A stretch of 64,000 nt of DNA, taken from Emcibacteraceae bacterium (lineage in GTDB: Bacteria > Pseudomonadota > Alphaproteobacteria > Sphingomonadales > Emcibacteraceae). Position 1 is the stretch's first letter, and each line of letters begins with the position of its first letter. This document shows, piece by piece, positions 49,838 through 59,481 of this stretch. The translations under genes and the position numbers were made by a program. The DNA is taken from contig JAWKXO010000005.1 of assembly GCA_041396985.1 (NCBI GenBank), positions 124,001 through 188,000 of the forward strand, given 5' to 3'. The notes below the pieces were generated by a model. That model ran no database searches. It had not been told where the DNA came from and was given only the letters and a program-made list of their open reading frames with translations.

Positions 49838-52543
49838 ATGAGCAGTCCAAGCCCTTATCTGAAGAATGATAATTTCCGGATACAGATCGCTGATGAGTTT
49901 AATGATTATCTGAAAGAGCAGGAAAACAGGTTTCATTCAGATGACTGCCTTTTTGTTGATCTTCACTGCCATGATGAAAATAGCGACATACCAGATGAAC
50001 TGTGGGGCCGATTTTAAGACTGCCGAAACATGGCTTAAAACCGACAAGCTTTATAAATTACTCCGCCAGAATAATATGGATGTGGTGACGATCACCAACC
50101 ATAATAATGCCCGCTCTGCTGGACCCTGATTGCTGAAGGTCATGATATACTGGTTGGTAGCGAATTTATATTACTTCCTGAATATGAACTTTATATCCAT
50201 GTGCTGGCTTATGGCTTTAGCCCGGATGAAGAAGAGCGGCTTGATCATCACCGCCAGAATATCTATGACTTTGTCCGTTATGCCGCCCGTCATAATATTC
50301 CATTGATCCTGCCGCATCCGCTTTATTTTTATACCAAAAATGAAAAATCGATTTTAGTCTGTTTGAAAAATTCGCCGTTCTTTTTGAACGCTTTGAAGTG
50401 CTTAACGGGCAACGTGATTTGTGGCAATCGGTCCTTACTCTGAATTGGGCCAGAAGCCTGACCCCGCAGAAAATATTAGAGTATGCAAAAAAACATAATC
50501 TTTCTCCTGCTGAATTCGGCGTTGATCCCAATCGTCCCCAAAATACTGACCGGCGGCTCGGACGATCATACCGGCATATTTGCCCGGAAAATGTTATTCA
50601 AAGCTTTATATTGAAAATCTGGTCGAACGATCAAAGACTGAAAAACTTTCCGACCTCGCGCTTGAAGCCATCAGAAACGGTAACATTGCCCCCGTTGGCA
50701 GGGTTGGTGAAAATCAAAAACTGACCATTGCCCTGCTTGATTATTTTTTTCGCAAGTGGTGGGTAAGGTCAGTGACCCCGGGCTATTTCGCATCCTGCTG
50801 CACCCGTGGTACGGCCCGTGACAAAAATCGGCTGCTTCATCTTAAGCAACCTGCTTCTGGAAATGCAGAAGCACAAAAAACCATGAAATTTTTTGAGTTT
50901 GTCCATCTTGCCTTAAATGGTAAAAAAATAAACCGTATCACCAAATGGAAAATCCCGAAAGATTATCGCTTCTTATTAAGTATCTTGAGGAAATTTGCTG
51001 AAAGCAAGAACGGCCCTAGAAGTCTTCATCAAAACGGTCAATGATGCCGTTCTAATCTTTTAATGATCTGAACCTGCTTCTGATTGAACGGATAAAAAGG
51101 CATCCGAAAAAAAATAAGCATCTCCGGCTTGAAAAATTTTCTACCGCTGAACTGACCAGAAAGTTTGAAATCCCTGCCCAGATGACCGCGCTTTTTTGGC
51201 TCGGACCAGAAAAATAAAAACTTAAGCAACATTAAAATTGACCAGATCTTGGATACGCTCTCCTTTCCGCTGCTTATTTCGGCAACACTGGGCCAGCCTT
51301 TGCCGCGACCGGGTGCTTTTATCAGAACCGCGGCCTGCTGAATGATTTTGCCGAAAAAATCGGCAAAAACCGCCACCAGAAAAGAGCCCTGCATTTAAGC
51401 GACACATGGAGCGACCAGAATGGTGTCTCCTCTTCGCTGCTTGGGAAACTGCGGGAAATTCAACGCCTTGATATGCCCATTGATTTTCTGATCTGCCATG
51501 ATGACGCGGTGGAGGAAAAGAACCTGCGGGTTGTTCGTCCCCTGACCACTGTCACATTGGAAAAATTCGGAGGTCAGCCCATCCGTATCCCCCAATCTGA
51601 TGGAAATCGCCGCATTTTTATGAAGGGGGGTATGACCGCATTATCTGCTCTACCGAAGGGCCGATGGCCCTGGTCGCCATGTTTATTAAACAGAAATTCA
51701 ATGTGCCGTCCTACTTTTTCATGCACACGGACTGGATCAATTTTATCAAAAACACCACTGATCTTAATATCCATGAACGCGACCGTGTCAGACGGTTGCT
51801 TCGGGCATTTTATAATGAATTTGACGGTATCTTTGTCCTTAACACCGATCACCGCAAATGGCTTGCCAGTCATGAAATGATGTTGGATAAAAATAAAATC
51901 CATCTCGCTGCCCATCATAGTGAACCGCGAAATTACAGCATTGAGCCCATCCAGAAAGCCGATATTGTCCCCGGCGCCAATCAGGACACCCCGGTTTTAT
52001 TCATTGCCTGTCGGTTAAGCCGGGAAAAAGGCGTGTTTAACTGCCGGAAATCATGGAAAGGGCGCGAAAAAAAATACCGGACCTTAAAATTGTCATTGCA
52101 GGATCGGGTCCGGCCAAAAAAGAGCTCAAAAACTGATGCCCGACGCCGTCTTCACCGGCTGGCAGTCAAAAGAACAGCTTGCCGCCCTTTTATCTCGGGC
52201 TGATTTGTTCATCTTCCGTCGCGCTTTGATACATTCGGTAATGTCATCTTAGAGGCAAACACCCACGGCATGCCCGTCATTTCCTATAACTGCAAGGGTC
52301 CAAGATCTAATCATTGATGGCAAAAACGGCTTCCTGGTTGAAACAAAAAAAACAGATCAGCAACCGATCATAAAATTTTTCAGCGATGATAATTTAAGAA
52401 ATTCAATGAAAACGATGCCCTTGCCCGCTGCTGAATATCAGGCCGAACCTATCCTGCGCCGCTTTGCCGCGGATCTTGGTTTTGGCCACCACAACTCGCC
52501 AACTCCCAGAAAACAGCCGCTGAATAGACGGCTCATAAAATAA
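49838..52543 (+). pseudogene. PHP domain-glycosyltransferase (GT4-like) fusion with many frameshifts
   Basis: ATG 49838 follows AGGAG. Read across frames, the gene encodes roughly 890 residues: an N-terminal PHP domain (FVDLHCHDENSD, VVTITNHNN, GGSDDHTG) and a C-terminal GT-B glycosyltransferase (RLSREKGVF, IVIAGSGPAKKEL, RADLFIFPSRFDTFGNVILEANTHGMPVI). At least six breaks in the first 900 bases are single-base changes in homopolymers (extra T near 50012, missing T near 50116, missing T near 50357, extra C near 50534, extra C near 50584, extra T near 50746); more follow. Codons between breaks are well conserved, so inactivation is recent or the sequence contains errors. Proteins of this type probably join sugar transfer to a phosphoesterase-like module. 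Confidence 0.75.
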
Positions 52544-52708
52544 AATAGCCCCTATTTACTATTGTTTAAATAATATTGATGTATTAAAAATACATCTTAC
52601 TGATTTTTTGGGGAAAAATCTTGATGAAAATTTTAGGATTAAAAACAATAAACAAAATAATATCCTGTTTAAAAATATCCCTTTAGTCAGTCTTTTGGTT
52701 TTCCAAGA

Positions 52709-54491
52709 ATGAAGTGGTCCAAACTTCTGCAAATAATTTCATCAGTCAGGATACAACTGCAAAGTTCACGGCATTCCAGACAACCACCTCTGGTCATAAC
52801 ATTTTTTGGGACATATCTCTTTGGGCAGCAAATATTTATATTCATTCTGCTCTGGCTTTTATAAGCAAAACCAGGAAATAAGAAGACGGAAAAAATTTGA
52901 AAAGAATTGGTAGCGGCAAATAAAGAGCGCAAATGGCCCTGGCTGAAGCGGGGAAAAAGCCAGTAAAGATAATACCGATACTCTGGAAGAGCTACGCGCC
53001 TCGAATTGCGTCAGAAAACCATACTTGGAGCTGGCCCCCAGGCTGTTATCACGTTCAATTCCCGCCCTTAAAATCATGTATATGAATGGAAATGCCCATA
53101 AAATATTCGGCTATAAAAGGGGAGAGGTTAAAGGCAAGCACCTGAATATTCTTCTGCCGGAAAATGCCGTTCACTCCCACAACAAGCATGTCGAAAAATT
53201 CAAGAATTCCGGGAAATCAACTCTGTCAATGGATCAGCGCAGTGACATACGCGCTAAAAGGAAAAATGGGGAAATATTTCCCGCAATGGCGTCCGTTGCC
53301 AAAATCACCATCGAAAATGAAGACGTCTATATCGCCATGCTGCGTGATGTAACCAGGCGAATTGAATCGGATAAGCAACTGATTGAAAGCAAGGAGCGGC
53401 TCTCCCGGGCCAGAAAATTTGCCCATCTGGGCAATTGAATGGAAATAAATTCCGAATGAGCTGATCTGGTCTGATGAAATTTATAATATTTTCGGAATTG
53501 AAAAGAATAATTTCAAGGCTACCTATGAACGCCTTTCTTGAAAGAATTCATCCTGATGATCGCGACACAGTTGAAAAGGCGGTCATTGCGGTAGTGGAGG
53601 ATGATGAGCCCTATTCCATTATTCACAGGATAATTTGTCCTGATGGTACAGAAAAGGTGGTACGCGAAATTGGCGAAGTCTTCAGGACGATAAAGGCAAT
53701 GCCGTCCAGAATGGACGGCACCTGCAGGATATTACGGAAAGCTGGCTGAATGAGCAGGAACTGATCATTGCCAAAAACCCGTGCCGAGCAGGCCAATCAG
53801 GCAAAACACCCAGTTTCTGGCTGTTGTCAGTCATGAACTGCGCACCCCGCTCAATGCGATCATCGGGTTCAGTTCTTTTTTGCTGAAAGATGAAATATAC
53901 GGAACCACCGGCCATGAAAAATATAGGGAATATGCTGAAATCATTAACGGCAGCGGCGAACATCTGCTTTTCCCTGATTGAAGAAATTCTTGACACATCA
54001 AGGCTGGAACTTGATGCGGTTGAGCCTCAACCAAGCATTTTCCCTTTGACCATTTGATTTATATCCCCTGAACAGCCTTTCAAAAAAGCGGCAGACAAAA
54101 ACATAAAAACCTTACTGAACTCGAAGATAATGGTGACAAAGTCTATCTTGACCTCAAACTCTGTCGGCAGATTATTCTTAATCTGCTCTCAAACGCAATT
54201 AAATTTTCCCACAATGAAGGCATCATCAAAATAAAGCTGTCATCAACAAAAAACAAAATCGTCTGAGCATTGCCGACCAGGGTGTGGGAATAGACAAGCA
54301 TGAAATTGAGGCTATTTTCCTGCCTTTCATGCAGGCGAATTCAACTTTATCTGCGCACACATGAAGGGGTCGGGCTTGGCCTTACCATCGTCAAGAAACT
54401 AACCGAATTACAAAATGGAACCGTCAGCGTTGAAAGTCAAAAGGATATCGGCACCACTTTTACGGTGACCCTGCCAATTACATTTTCATAA
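52709..54491 (+). pseudogene. PAS-PAS sensor histidine kinase with many frameshifts
   Basis: Assembled across frames this is a hybrid of one membrane helix (about 52800-52865), a coiled coil, a FixL-like PAS domain (IMYMNGNAHKIFGYKRGEV, LNILLPENAV, DIRAKRKNGEIFPAM), a second PAS of PAS_3 type (FLERIHPDDRDTVEKAV, IICPDGTEKVVREIGEVF), a HisKA box (FLAVVSHELRTPLNAIIGFS, His at about 53833) and an HATPase domain (LCRQIILNLLSNAIKFS, DQGVGIDKHEIEAIF, GVGLGLTIVKKL). Frame changes occur near 53440, 53760, 53970, 54060, 54260 and 54345, with others before 53030. The start ATG 52709 is uncertain. It resembles PAS kinases of quorum or redox type; no response regulator is adjacent. Confidence 0.72.
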
Positions 54492-54655
54492 TAAATAACT
54501 TTTAATCTGTTCTTGTACCTGCCATTACCCTGAACAGGATATGACGATATTCCTATAATAATGTATGACAAGGGCTATAATAAAAGCTTATTTCAGTTGG
54601 AGGAAATGATCAATACCGTCTATAACGCTCTTCCACTCATTTCACGGAAACCATC

Positions 54656-55345
54656 ATGAAAAAACTATTGTTTTGCGCTCTATTCTTTCTTCTGAATTCT
54701 GCTGCTTTTGCACAGGATTACTCGGCTCTTTTTAATAAAATCACTGAAATGGCGCAAAGCGGTGACGGTGAAGCCGCCTATCATCTGGGCAATTTTTATA
54801 ATTATGGTGTCGGCACCGAAATCAATAAGGAAGAAGCCTTTAAATGGTTCCAAAAATCCGCTGAAGCCAAATACCCGCTTGGCGCTTATGAACTTGGCTA
54901 TTTCTATACCGGACAGGAAGGGGAAATAGCGGATGCTGACCCGCAGAAAGCCTTTCAGAACACCAAATTTGCTGCCGACAAGGGCTATGCACCCGCCCAA
55001 TATAATCTGGCGATCATGTATTATAATTTCGGCAACCCTGAGCGTGGTACATATTATCTCGACCTGGCGACAAAACAGGGAAGCCCGCAAGCGCTCCAGA
55101 CAATGGCCCTTATTAATTTCCGCGGTGATATGGTTGAACAGGATCTGGTCAATGCCAGAACCTATCTGAAACTGTTTCTTAAAGACAATGACCCGGAACT
55201 CACTGAAACTTTCCAACCGATAGTGACGCAAATTGATGAAAACCTTACCGAAGATCAGATTAAAACCAGCGACGAGCGGATAGCGGCATGGAAAAATGAA
55301 CCGAGTGATCTGACCATTCTTGCCGAAGGCGGCAAACATTTTTGA
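54656..55345 (+). CDS. Exported Sel1 repeat protein
   Basis: The protein has 229 residues. A signal peptide (MKKLLFCALFFLLNSAAFA) precedes four to five Sel1 repeats (EAAYHLGNFYNYGVGTEINKEEAF, LGAYELGYFYTGQEGE, PAQYNLAIMYYNFGN, QALQTMALINFRG). The frame is intact although the genes on both sides are broken. It should be a periplasmic scaffold protein. It lies 165 bases after the histidine kinase remnant and is convergent with the MarR-GNAT gene. Confidence 0.85.
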   Translation: MKKLLFCALFFLLNSAAFAQDYSALFNKITEMAQSGDGEAAYHLGNFYNYGVGTEINKEEAFKWFQKSAEAKYPLGAYELGYFYTGQEGEIADADPQKAFQNTKFAADKGYAPAQYNLAIMYYNFGNPERGTYYLDLATKQGSPQALQTMALINFRGDMVEQDLVNARTYLKLFLKDNDPELTETFQPIVTQIDENLTEDQIKTSDERIAAWKNEPSDLTILAEGGKHF

Positions 55346-55387
55346 GTATGCGGGATTGCAGCAGCCATAGTAAAGACACAATAAAGC

Positions 55388-56326
55388 TCAGAGCAGTTTT
55401 ACAAATTTCTGCTCAAGCACCTCTGCCCCCCAATGACTGTCGGGATATTCATCGACAAGTTTGAAACCGTTTCGTTCATAAAGTGATCGCGCCGCATCAA
55501 GCCCCTTAAAGTCCAGAGATCAATTTGCCTGAACCCCTGCTGTTCACAAAATTCAAGTGACTTTGCAAGCAAACGCCTGCCAACACCGGAAGACTGCAGC
55601 TGTTTATCAACAATAAACCATCTTAAATGGGCAATATTATCGCCCAGATCCTCACCATCGATTGTGATCCCGGCGGCAATCCTTTTCCCGTCTCGCACAA
55701 ACCAGCTGTTATTTTTTGAATTCCCGATCCGCGGCATAAATTCGGCCAGTCCAAGTGCCACCTTGGCTTCAAAATGTTACGCCAAAATCGACAATATCCT
55801 GATATAATGTGCCATGTAGAGCGGCAATACCGCCGATAAGCCCGGGCGTATAGCCTTCCTCAATATTTGGCCCATCCGCACTTACCCTTCTGTTATCAAG
55901 TGCATCCGAATAAATCTGAAGCCCCTGTTCAATCACGCTTCTTGAATATGGGTTAAGCGGGCTAAGCGCCCCTTCGACCTTTTTTCTGGCAAACCCGTTT
56001 ATTTCCGTTAAGGTCTGTTTGCCCTGCGCTGTTAACCTGATATCCTTTTGTCGACCATCTCCCTCGGCTTTAAATTCGGCCACTTCCCCCGTTTTGATCA
56101 GATTTTTAATAAGCCTGCTGACCGATGATTTTTCCAGCATCAGTATTTCCGAAAGTTCTTTTGCGGTAATACCCCCTTCACTTGCACCGATTTCGATAAT
56201 TGCGTGAACTGCTGATGCCGAATAGCGGGTGTCAGCAAGGGTTGAATTTAAGAACCCAAGCTCACGAACCAGCCTTCTTGATGATGAGCGGATATTGCTG
56301 AGCTGCATTTCGTTTATTTCAGTCAT
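55388..56326 (-). pseudogene. MarR-GNAT fusion regulator with two one-base frameshifts
   Basis: ATG 56326 follows TAGGGAAG. The N-terminal 160 codons are MarR-type (SASAVHAIIEIGASEGGI, ELSEILMLEKSSVSRLIKNLIKTGEV, GDGRQKDIRLTAQG), followed by the linker YTPGLIGGIAALHGTLY. An extra A near 55776 shifts the frame from FGVTF to HFEAKVALGLAEFMPRIG, the start of the GNAT domain (FIVDKQLQSSGVGRRLLAKSL). A missing T near 55513 shifts again after DLWT to KGLDAARSLYERNGFKLVDEYP and the true end at 55388. With two changes restored the protein would be about 312 residues, the length of known MarR/GNAT fusions. A palindromic operator lies just upstream. Confidence 0.8.
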
Positions 56327-56340
56327 AATCACTTCCCTAT

Positions 56341-56363
56341 TATAGTTGTATATTACAACTATA
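56341..56363. promoter_or_regulatory. Perfect palindromic operator candidate for the MarR-GNAT regulator
   Basis: TATAGTTGTA (56341-56350) and TACAACTATA (56354-56363) form a perfect inverted repeat with a 3-base spacer. It lies 15-37 bases upstream of the MarR start on the minus strand. A partial second copy (GATACAACTAG) is at 56379-56391. MarR proteins bind such sites, so autoregulation is expected. Confidence 0.75.
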
Positions 56364-56406
56364 ATAGGGTTTGTTGTTAGATACAACTAGTTTTTTATTG
56401 TGAGAA

Positions 56407-57150
56407 TTATACTCTCCCCACCAATAATGTGATAGGCCAGTTGATTTTTTTATGGGGCTCGCCCTGCCATACTGCACGGAATTTATCGGCATATAGTGCG
56501 ACCGGGTCGTACCCCTTGTCGGCAATATATCTTGTGGTCGCGGACCAAGTGCTTAAATACCCAAGAAACGCATCAAGATCCCATTCTAAGTCCATGGAAA
56601 AATCCGGCGTTTCAATTTTTTCAAACGGGAAGTCAAGGTCAGCATATCCCCGCTCAATATGGACCCTCTCCGGTGGCCAGTATGGCCCGACCACCCCATC
56701 ATAAAATTCATAGAAAAGCTTATCAACATCCGGATCAATTTCCATCAACCCATAACACCAAACCGCGATGATCCCACCCGGCCTTAAAACCCGCCTAACT
56801 TCAGCATAAAATGCTGCAAGATCAAACCAGTGGAGCGCCTGCGCCACACTGACAAGATCGACACTGTGACCCGCCAGGCCGCTTTTGGCCGCATCGGCCA
56901 CGACAAAGTCGATGTTATCAGGTCCGTGCGCATTACTGATCTGCTTTTCACTGCCGTCGCTGGCAACTATTTTTTTAAAATATTTGGAAAATCCCCTCGC
57001 CGCCTGACCGCTGCCGGTGGCACAGTCCCAAAGCAGATCATGGCCCGAACATATCCCCGAAAGATATTTGAACATCGCATCCGGATAATCAGGACGGAAT
57101 TTGCTATACTGATCACTCTGCTTTGAAAAATGATCTTTAAATGCGGCCAC
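56407..57150 (-). CDS. Class I SAM-dependent methyltransferase
   Basis: The product has about 247 residues. The SAM-binding motif is DLLWDCATGSGQAARGFSKYF, followed by IVASDGSEKQI, FVVADAAKSGL and SVAQALHWFDLAAFYAEVRRVLRPGGIIAVW, typical of the Methyltransf_11 family. The substrate is not known. Of two GTG starts, 57150 has AAGGGGAG at 8 bases and gives the family-like start MAAFKDHFSKQ; the other, at 57159, overlaps the apt stop. It is coupled to apt and mtnP, so a role in removing or recycling methylthioadenosine-related compounds is conceivable but unproven. Confidence 0.85.
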   Translation of the reverse strand: MAAFKDHFSKQSDQYSKFRPDYPDAMFKYLSGICSGHDLLWDCATGSGQAARGFSKYFKKIVASDGSEKQISNAHGPDNIDFVVADAAKSGLAGHSVDLVSVAQALHWFDLAAFYAEVRRVLRPGGIIAVWCYGLMEIDPDVDKLFYEFYDGVVGPYWPPERVHIERGYADLDFPFEKIETPDFSMDLEWDLDAFLGYLSTWSATTRYIADKGYDPVALYADKFRAVWQGEPHKKINWPITLLVGRV

Positions 57151-57155
57151 CCTGA

Positions 57156-57686
57156 TCACTCCCCTTCATATTTGGTCAGGGCAAATACATCGCAGCCCTT
57201 GGCCCTTAATTTATCCGCACCGCCCAGATCCGGCAGATCAATGATAAAAACGCAGTCGCTAACCCGTCCGCCAGCCATGCTAATCAGCTCGTGCGTGGCG
57301 ATGGCGGTCCCACCCGTGGCAATCAGGTCATCAACAATCAGGATATTATCGCCCGTCCTGATCGCGTCACAATGAACCTCTAGCGCATCTTCACCATATT
57401 CAAGCATATAATTGACGCTGTGGGTTTTCCGCGGCAGTTTCCCGGCCTTGCGAACGGTGATAAAGCCGACCCCCAGTCTATGGGCTATCGCCCCGCCAAG
57501 GATAAAACCACGGGCTTCTATCCCGGCGACTTTATCAATTTTTTTGTTCTCAAGATGCCGGACAAATTCTTCCACCATCCGGTTATAGGCCACATCACTT
57601 TCAAAGATGGTCGTGACATCACGAAACATGATCCCCGGTTTTGGATAATTGGCGATGGTGGTGACATAATCCTTGACCCAGTTCAT
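57156..57686 (-). CDS. apt: Adenine phosphoribosyltransferase
   Basis: The protein has 176 residues. Marks are NYPKPGIMFRDVTTIFES at the start, IEARGFILGGAIAHRLGVGFITVRKAGKLP and the PRPP-binding motif NILIVDDLIATGGTAIATHELI. It makes AMP from adenine and PRPP. The start overlaps the mtnP stop by 4 bases, so adenine released by the phosphorylase is salvaged by the next gene product, a common coupling in alphaproteobacteria. The stop overlaps one of the possible starts of the methyltransferase. Confidence 0.95.
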   Translation of the reverse strand: MNWVKDYVTTIANYPKPGIMFRDVTTIFESDVAYNRMVEEFVRHLENKKIDKVAGIEARGFILGGAIAHRLGVGFITVRKAGKLPRKTHSVNYMLEYGEDALEVHCDAIRTGDNILIVDDLIATGGTAIATHELISMAGGRVSDCVFIIDLPDLGGADKLRAKGCDVFALTKYEGE

Positions 57687-58558
57687 CGGTTCAGCACCCT
57701 TCCCGCAACCGATGAAAGCCTGGCCCTCACCGCCGGATCAATGTCCCCTTTTGTCATAATAGCATATTCAAGCGCATGATCGCACCCTTGGGGGCATGGA
57801 TGGCGCGATTGCGCGGTGCTTATAAGCGGAATAATATTTTTAATCAGCATTTTTGCATTGGCGGTATTGGCGTTCAGCGTTTTGATGATTTCAACCACAT
57901 CAACTTCGCCATGATCAGGATGCCAGCTGTCATAATCGGTGACCATGGCAACGGTGGCATAGCAAATTTCCGCTTCGCGGGCCAGTTTGGCTTCGGGCAT
58001 ATTGGTCATGCCAATCACATCACAGCCCCACGCCCGGTACAGATGCGATTCCGCCAGTGTTGAAAATTGTGGCCCTTCCATGGCGAGGTAAGTCCCACCC
58101 TTATGCAGTGTCAATGGCATCAGGGCAGCGGCTTCCAATATTAACGAGCCAAGCTCGCCGCAGGTCGGATGGGCAGCAGAAATATGGGCAACCACCCCAT
58201 CATCAAAAAAAGTTTTCTTACGGGCAAAAGTACGGTCAATAAACTGATCAACCAGAACAAAATCACCCGGGGCCAGATTTTCCCGAAAACTGCCACAGGC
58301 GCTGATGCTGATCAGGTCGGTTACGCCCGCTTTTTTAAGCGCATCTATATTGGCCCGGTAATTGATGGTGGACGGTGAAAGGACATGATTACGGCCATGA
58401 CGTGGCAGAAACACAACTTCAAGCCCCGCGACTTCCCCCACAAACAGCGCATCCGACGGCTCGCCAAAACCACTTTCAACTGAAATCCACTGGCCATTTT
58501 CCATACCATCAATTTCATATAAACCGCTGCCGCCAATAATCCCGAGCACTTTTGTCAT
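57683..58558 (-). CDS. mtnP: S-methyl-5'-thioadenosine phosphorylase
   Basis: The protein has 291 residues and is a PNP-family enzyme. It has LGIIGGSGLYEIDGM, VFLPRHGRNHVLSPSTINYRANI, SISACGSFRENLAPGDFVLVDQFIDRT, LAMEGPQFSTLAESHLYR and CDVIGMTNMPEAKLAREAEI, the MTAP pattern. It splits methylthioadenosine into adenine and methylthioribose-1-phosphate, clearing the by-product of polyamine and homoserine-lactone synthesis. It heads the operon mtnP-apt-methyltransferase. Confidence 0.95.
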   Translation of the reverse strand: MTKVLGIIGGSGLYEIDGMENGQWISVESGFGEPSDALFVGEVAGLEVVFLPRHGRNHVLSPSTINYRANIDALKKAGVTDLISISACGSFRENLAPGDFVLVDQFIDRTFARKKTFFDDGVVAHISAAHPTCGELGSLILEAAALMPLTLHKGGTYLAMEGPQFSTLAESHLYRAWGCDVIGMTNMPEAKLAREAEICYATVAMVTDYDSWHPDHGEVDVVEIIKTLNANTANAKMLIKNIIPLISTAQSRHPCPQGCDHALEYAIMTKGDIDPAVRARLSSVAGRVLNR

Positions 58559-58570
58559 TATATTCTCCTG

Positions 58571-58601
58571 AAAAAAAATAAGGGCCGCCAGTTGGCAGCC
58601 C
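58571..58601 (-). terminator. Rho-independent terminator of the petABC operon
   Basis: GGGCCGCC (58582-58589) pairs with GGCAGCCC (58594-58601) around AGTT with one G-T pair. On the minus strand the stem is followed by TTATTTTTTTT. It lies 36 bases past the petC stop. Confidence 0.9.
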
Positions 58602-58637
58602 TCACATTTAAAACGAAACAGAAATTAAAAACAATGT

Positions 58638-59477
58638 TTAAACTTCTGAAGGATCGATATCTTCGCCTTTTTTCACTTTTTTCCAGACACGCTTGTTTGT
58701 GAAGTAAAGCATAACCACGAAAACAAACATGAACAGCATAACTTTAAGGCCCATTTCCTTACGCGCCTGCATGGTTGGATCCGATGCCCAGGCAAGGAAG
58801 TTGGCAACGTCATATGCCATTTGTTCAACAGTTGCTTCTGTACCATCGGCATATTCGATGATGCCGTCGGACAGTGGTGGTGTCATGGCGATCTGATTAC
58901 CTTCGAAATAATCATTGTAGAACAGACCATCCAAAAGATCAAAACCGGCTGGTGGTTCATCATGGTAGCCTGACATAAGGGCTACGACATAATCTTCACC
59001 ATAAACGCTTGACCATGGCAGGAATGCCAGATGCTCACGGGCTTTGATAATGGTTGAAAAGTCAGGCGGCAATGCACCGTTGTTTGATGCACGGGCAGCC
59101 TGTTCATTTGAATATGGTGACGGGAAATAATCCGCCGGAATACCCGGACGGGAAATCAGCTCGCCGCTGTCATCAAATGTATCTTCAAATTCATATTCAG
59201 CGGCAATCGCTTTAATTTCGTCTTCATTATAGCCGATATCACCAAGTGTTCTGAATGCCACCAGATCAAGCGAATGGCAGGCAGAGCAAACTTCGCGGTA
59301 AACCTGAAGTCCACGCTGAATGGACGGAATATCGAACTTGCCAAAAATACCGGCAGATTCGTAATGATGACGTTCCGGATGCTTCGCTGTACTTTCAGCA
59401 GCAGTTGCTCCCGAAAAGGCGATTGTTGCACCAACTAAACCAGCCAAAAGGCCTTTAATTTTGATGTTTTTCAACAT
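58638..59477 (-). CDS. petC: Cytochrome c1 of the bc1 complex
   Basis: The product has 279 residues from ATG 59477, which starts a signal peptide (MLKNIKIKGLLAGLVGATIA, cleavage near ATAA). The haem-binding motif C-x-x-C-H is CSACH at residues 64-68. Further family blocks are NEQAARASNNGALPPDFSTI, MSGYHDEPPAGFDLLDG and the C-terminal anchor MGLKVMLFMFVFVVMLYF. It passes electrons from the Rieske protein to soluble or membrane cytochrome c. It is encoded separately from cytochrome b, with 4 bases between them. The terminator follows at once. Confidence 0.95.
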   Translation of the reverse strand: MLKNIKIKGLLAGLVGATIAFSGATAAESTAKHPERHHYESAGIFGKFDIPSIQRGLQVYREVCSACHSLDLVAFRTLGDIGYNEDEIKAIAAEYEFEDTFDDSGELISRPGIPADYFPSPYSNEQAARASNNGALPPDFSTIIKAREHLAFLPWSSVYGEDYVVALMSGYHDEPPAGFDLLDGLFYNDYFEGNQIAMTPPLSDGIIEYADGTEATVEQMAYDVANFLAWASDPTMQARKEMGLKVMLFMFVFVVMLYFTNKRVWKKVKKGEDIDPSEV

Positions 59478-59481
59478 TTCT

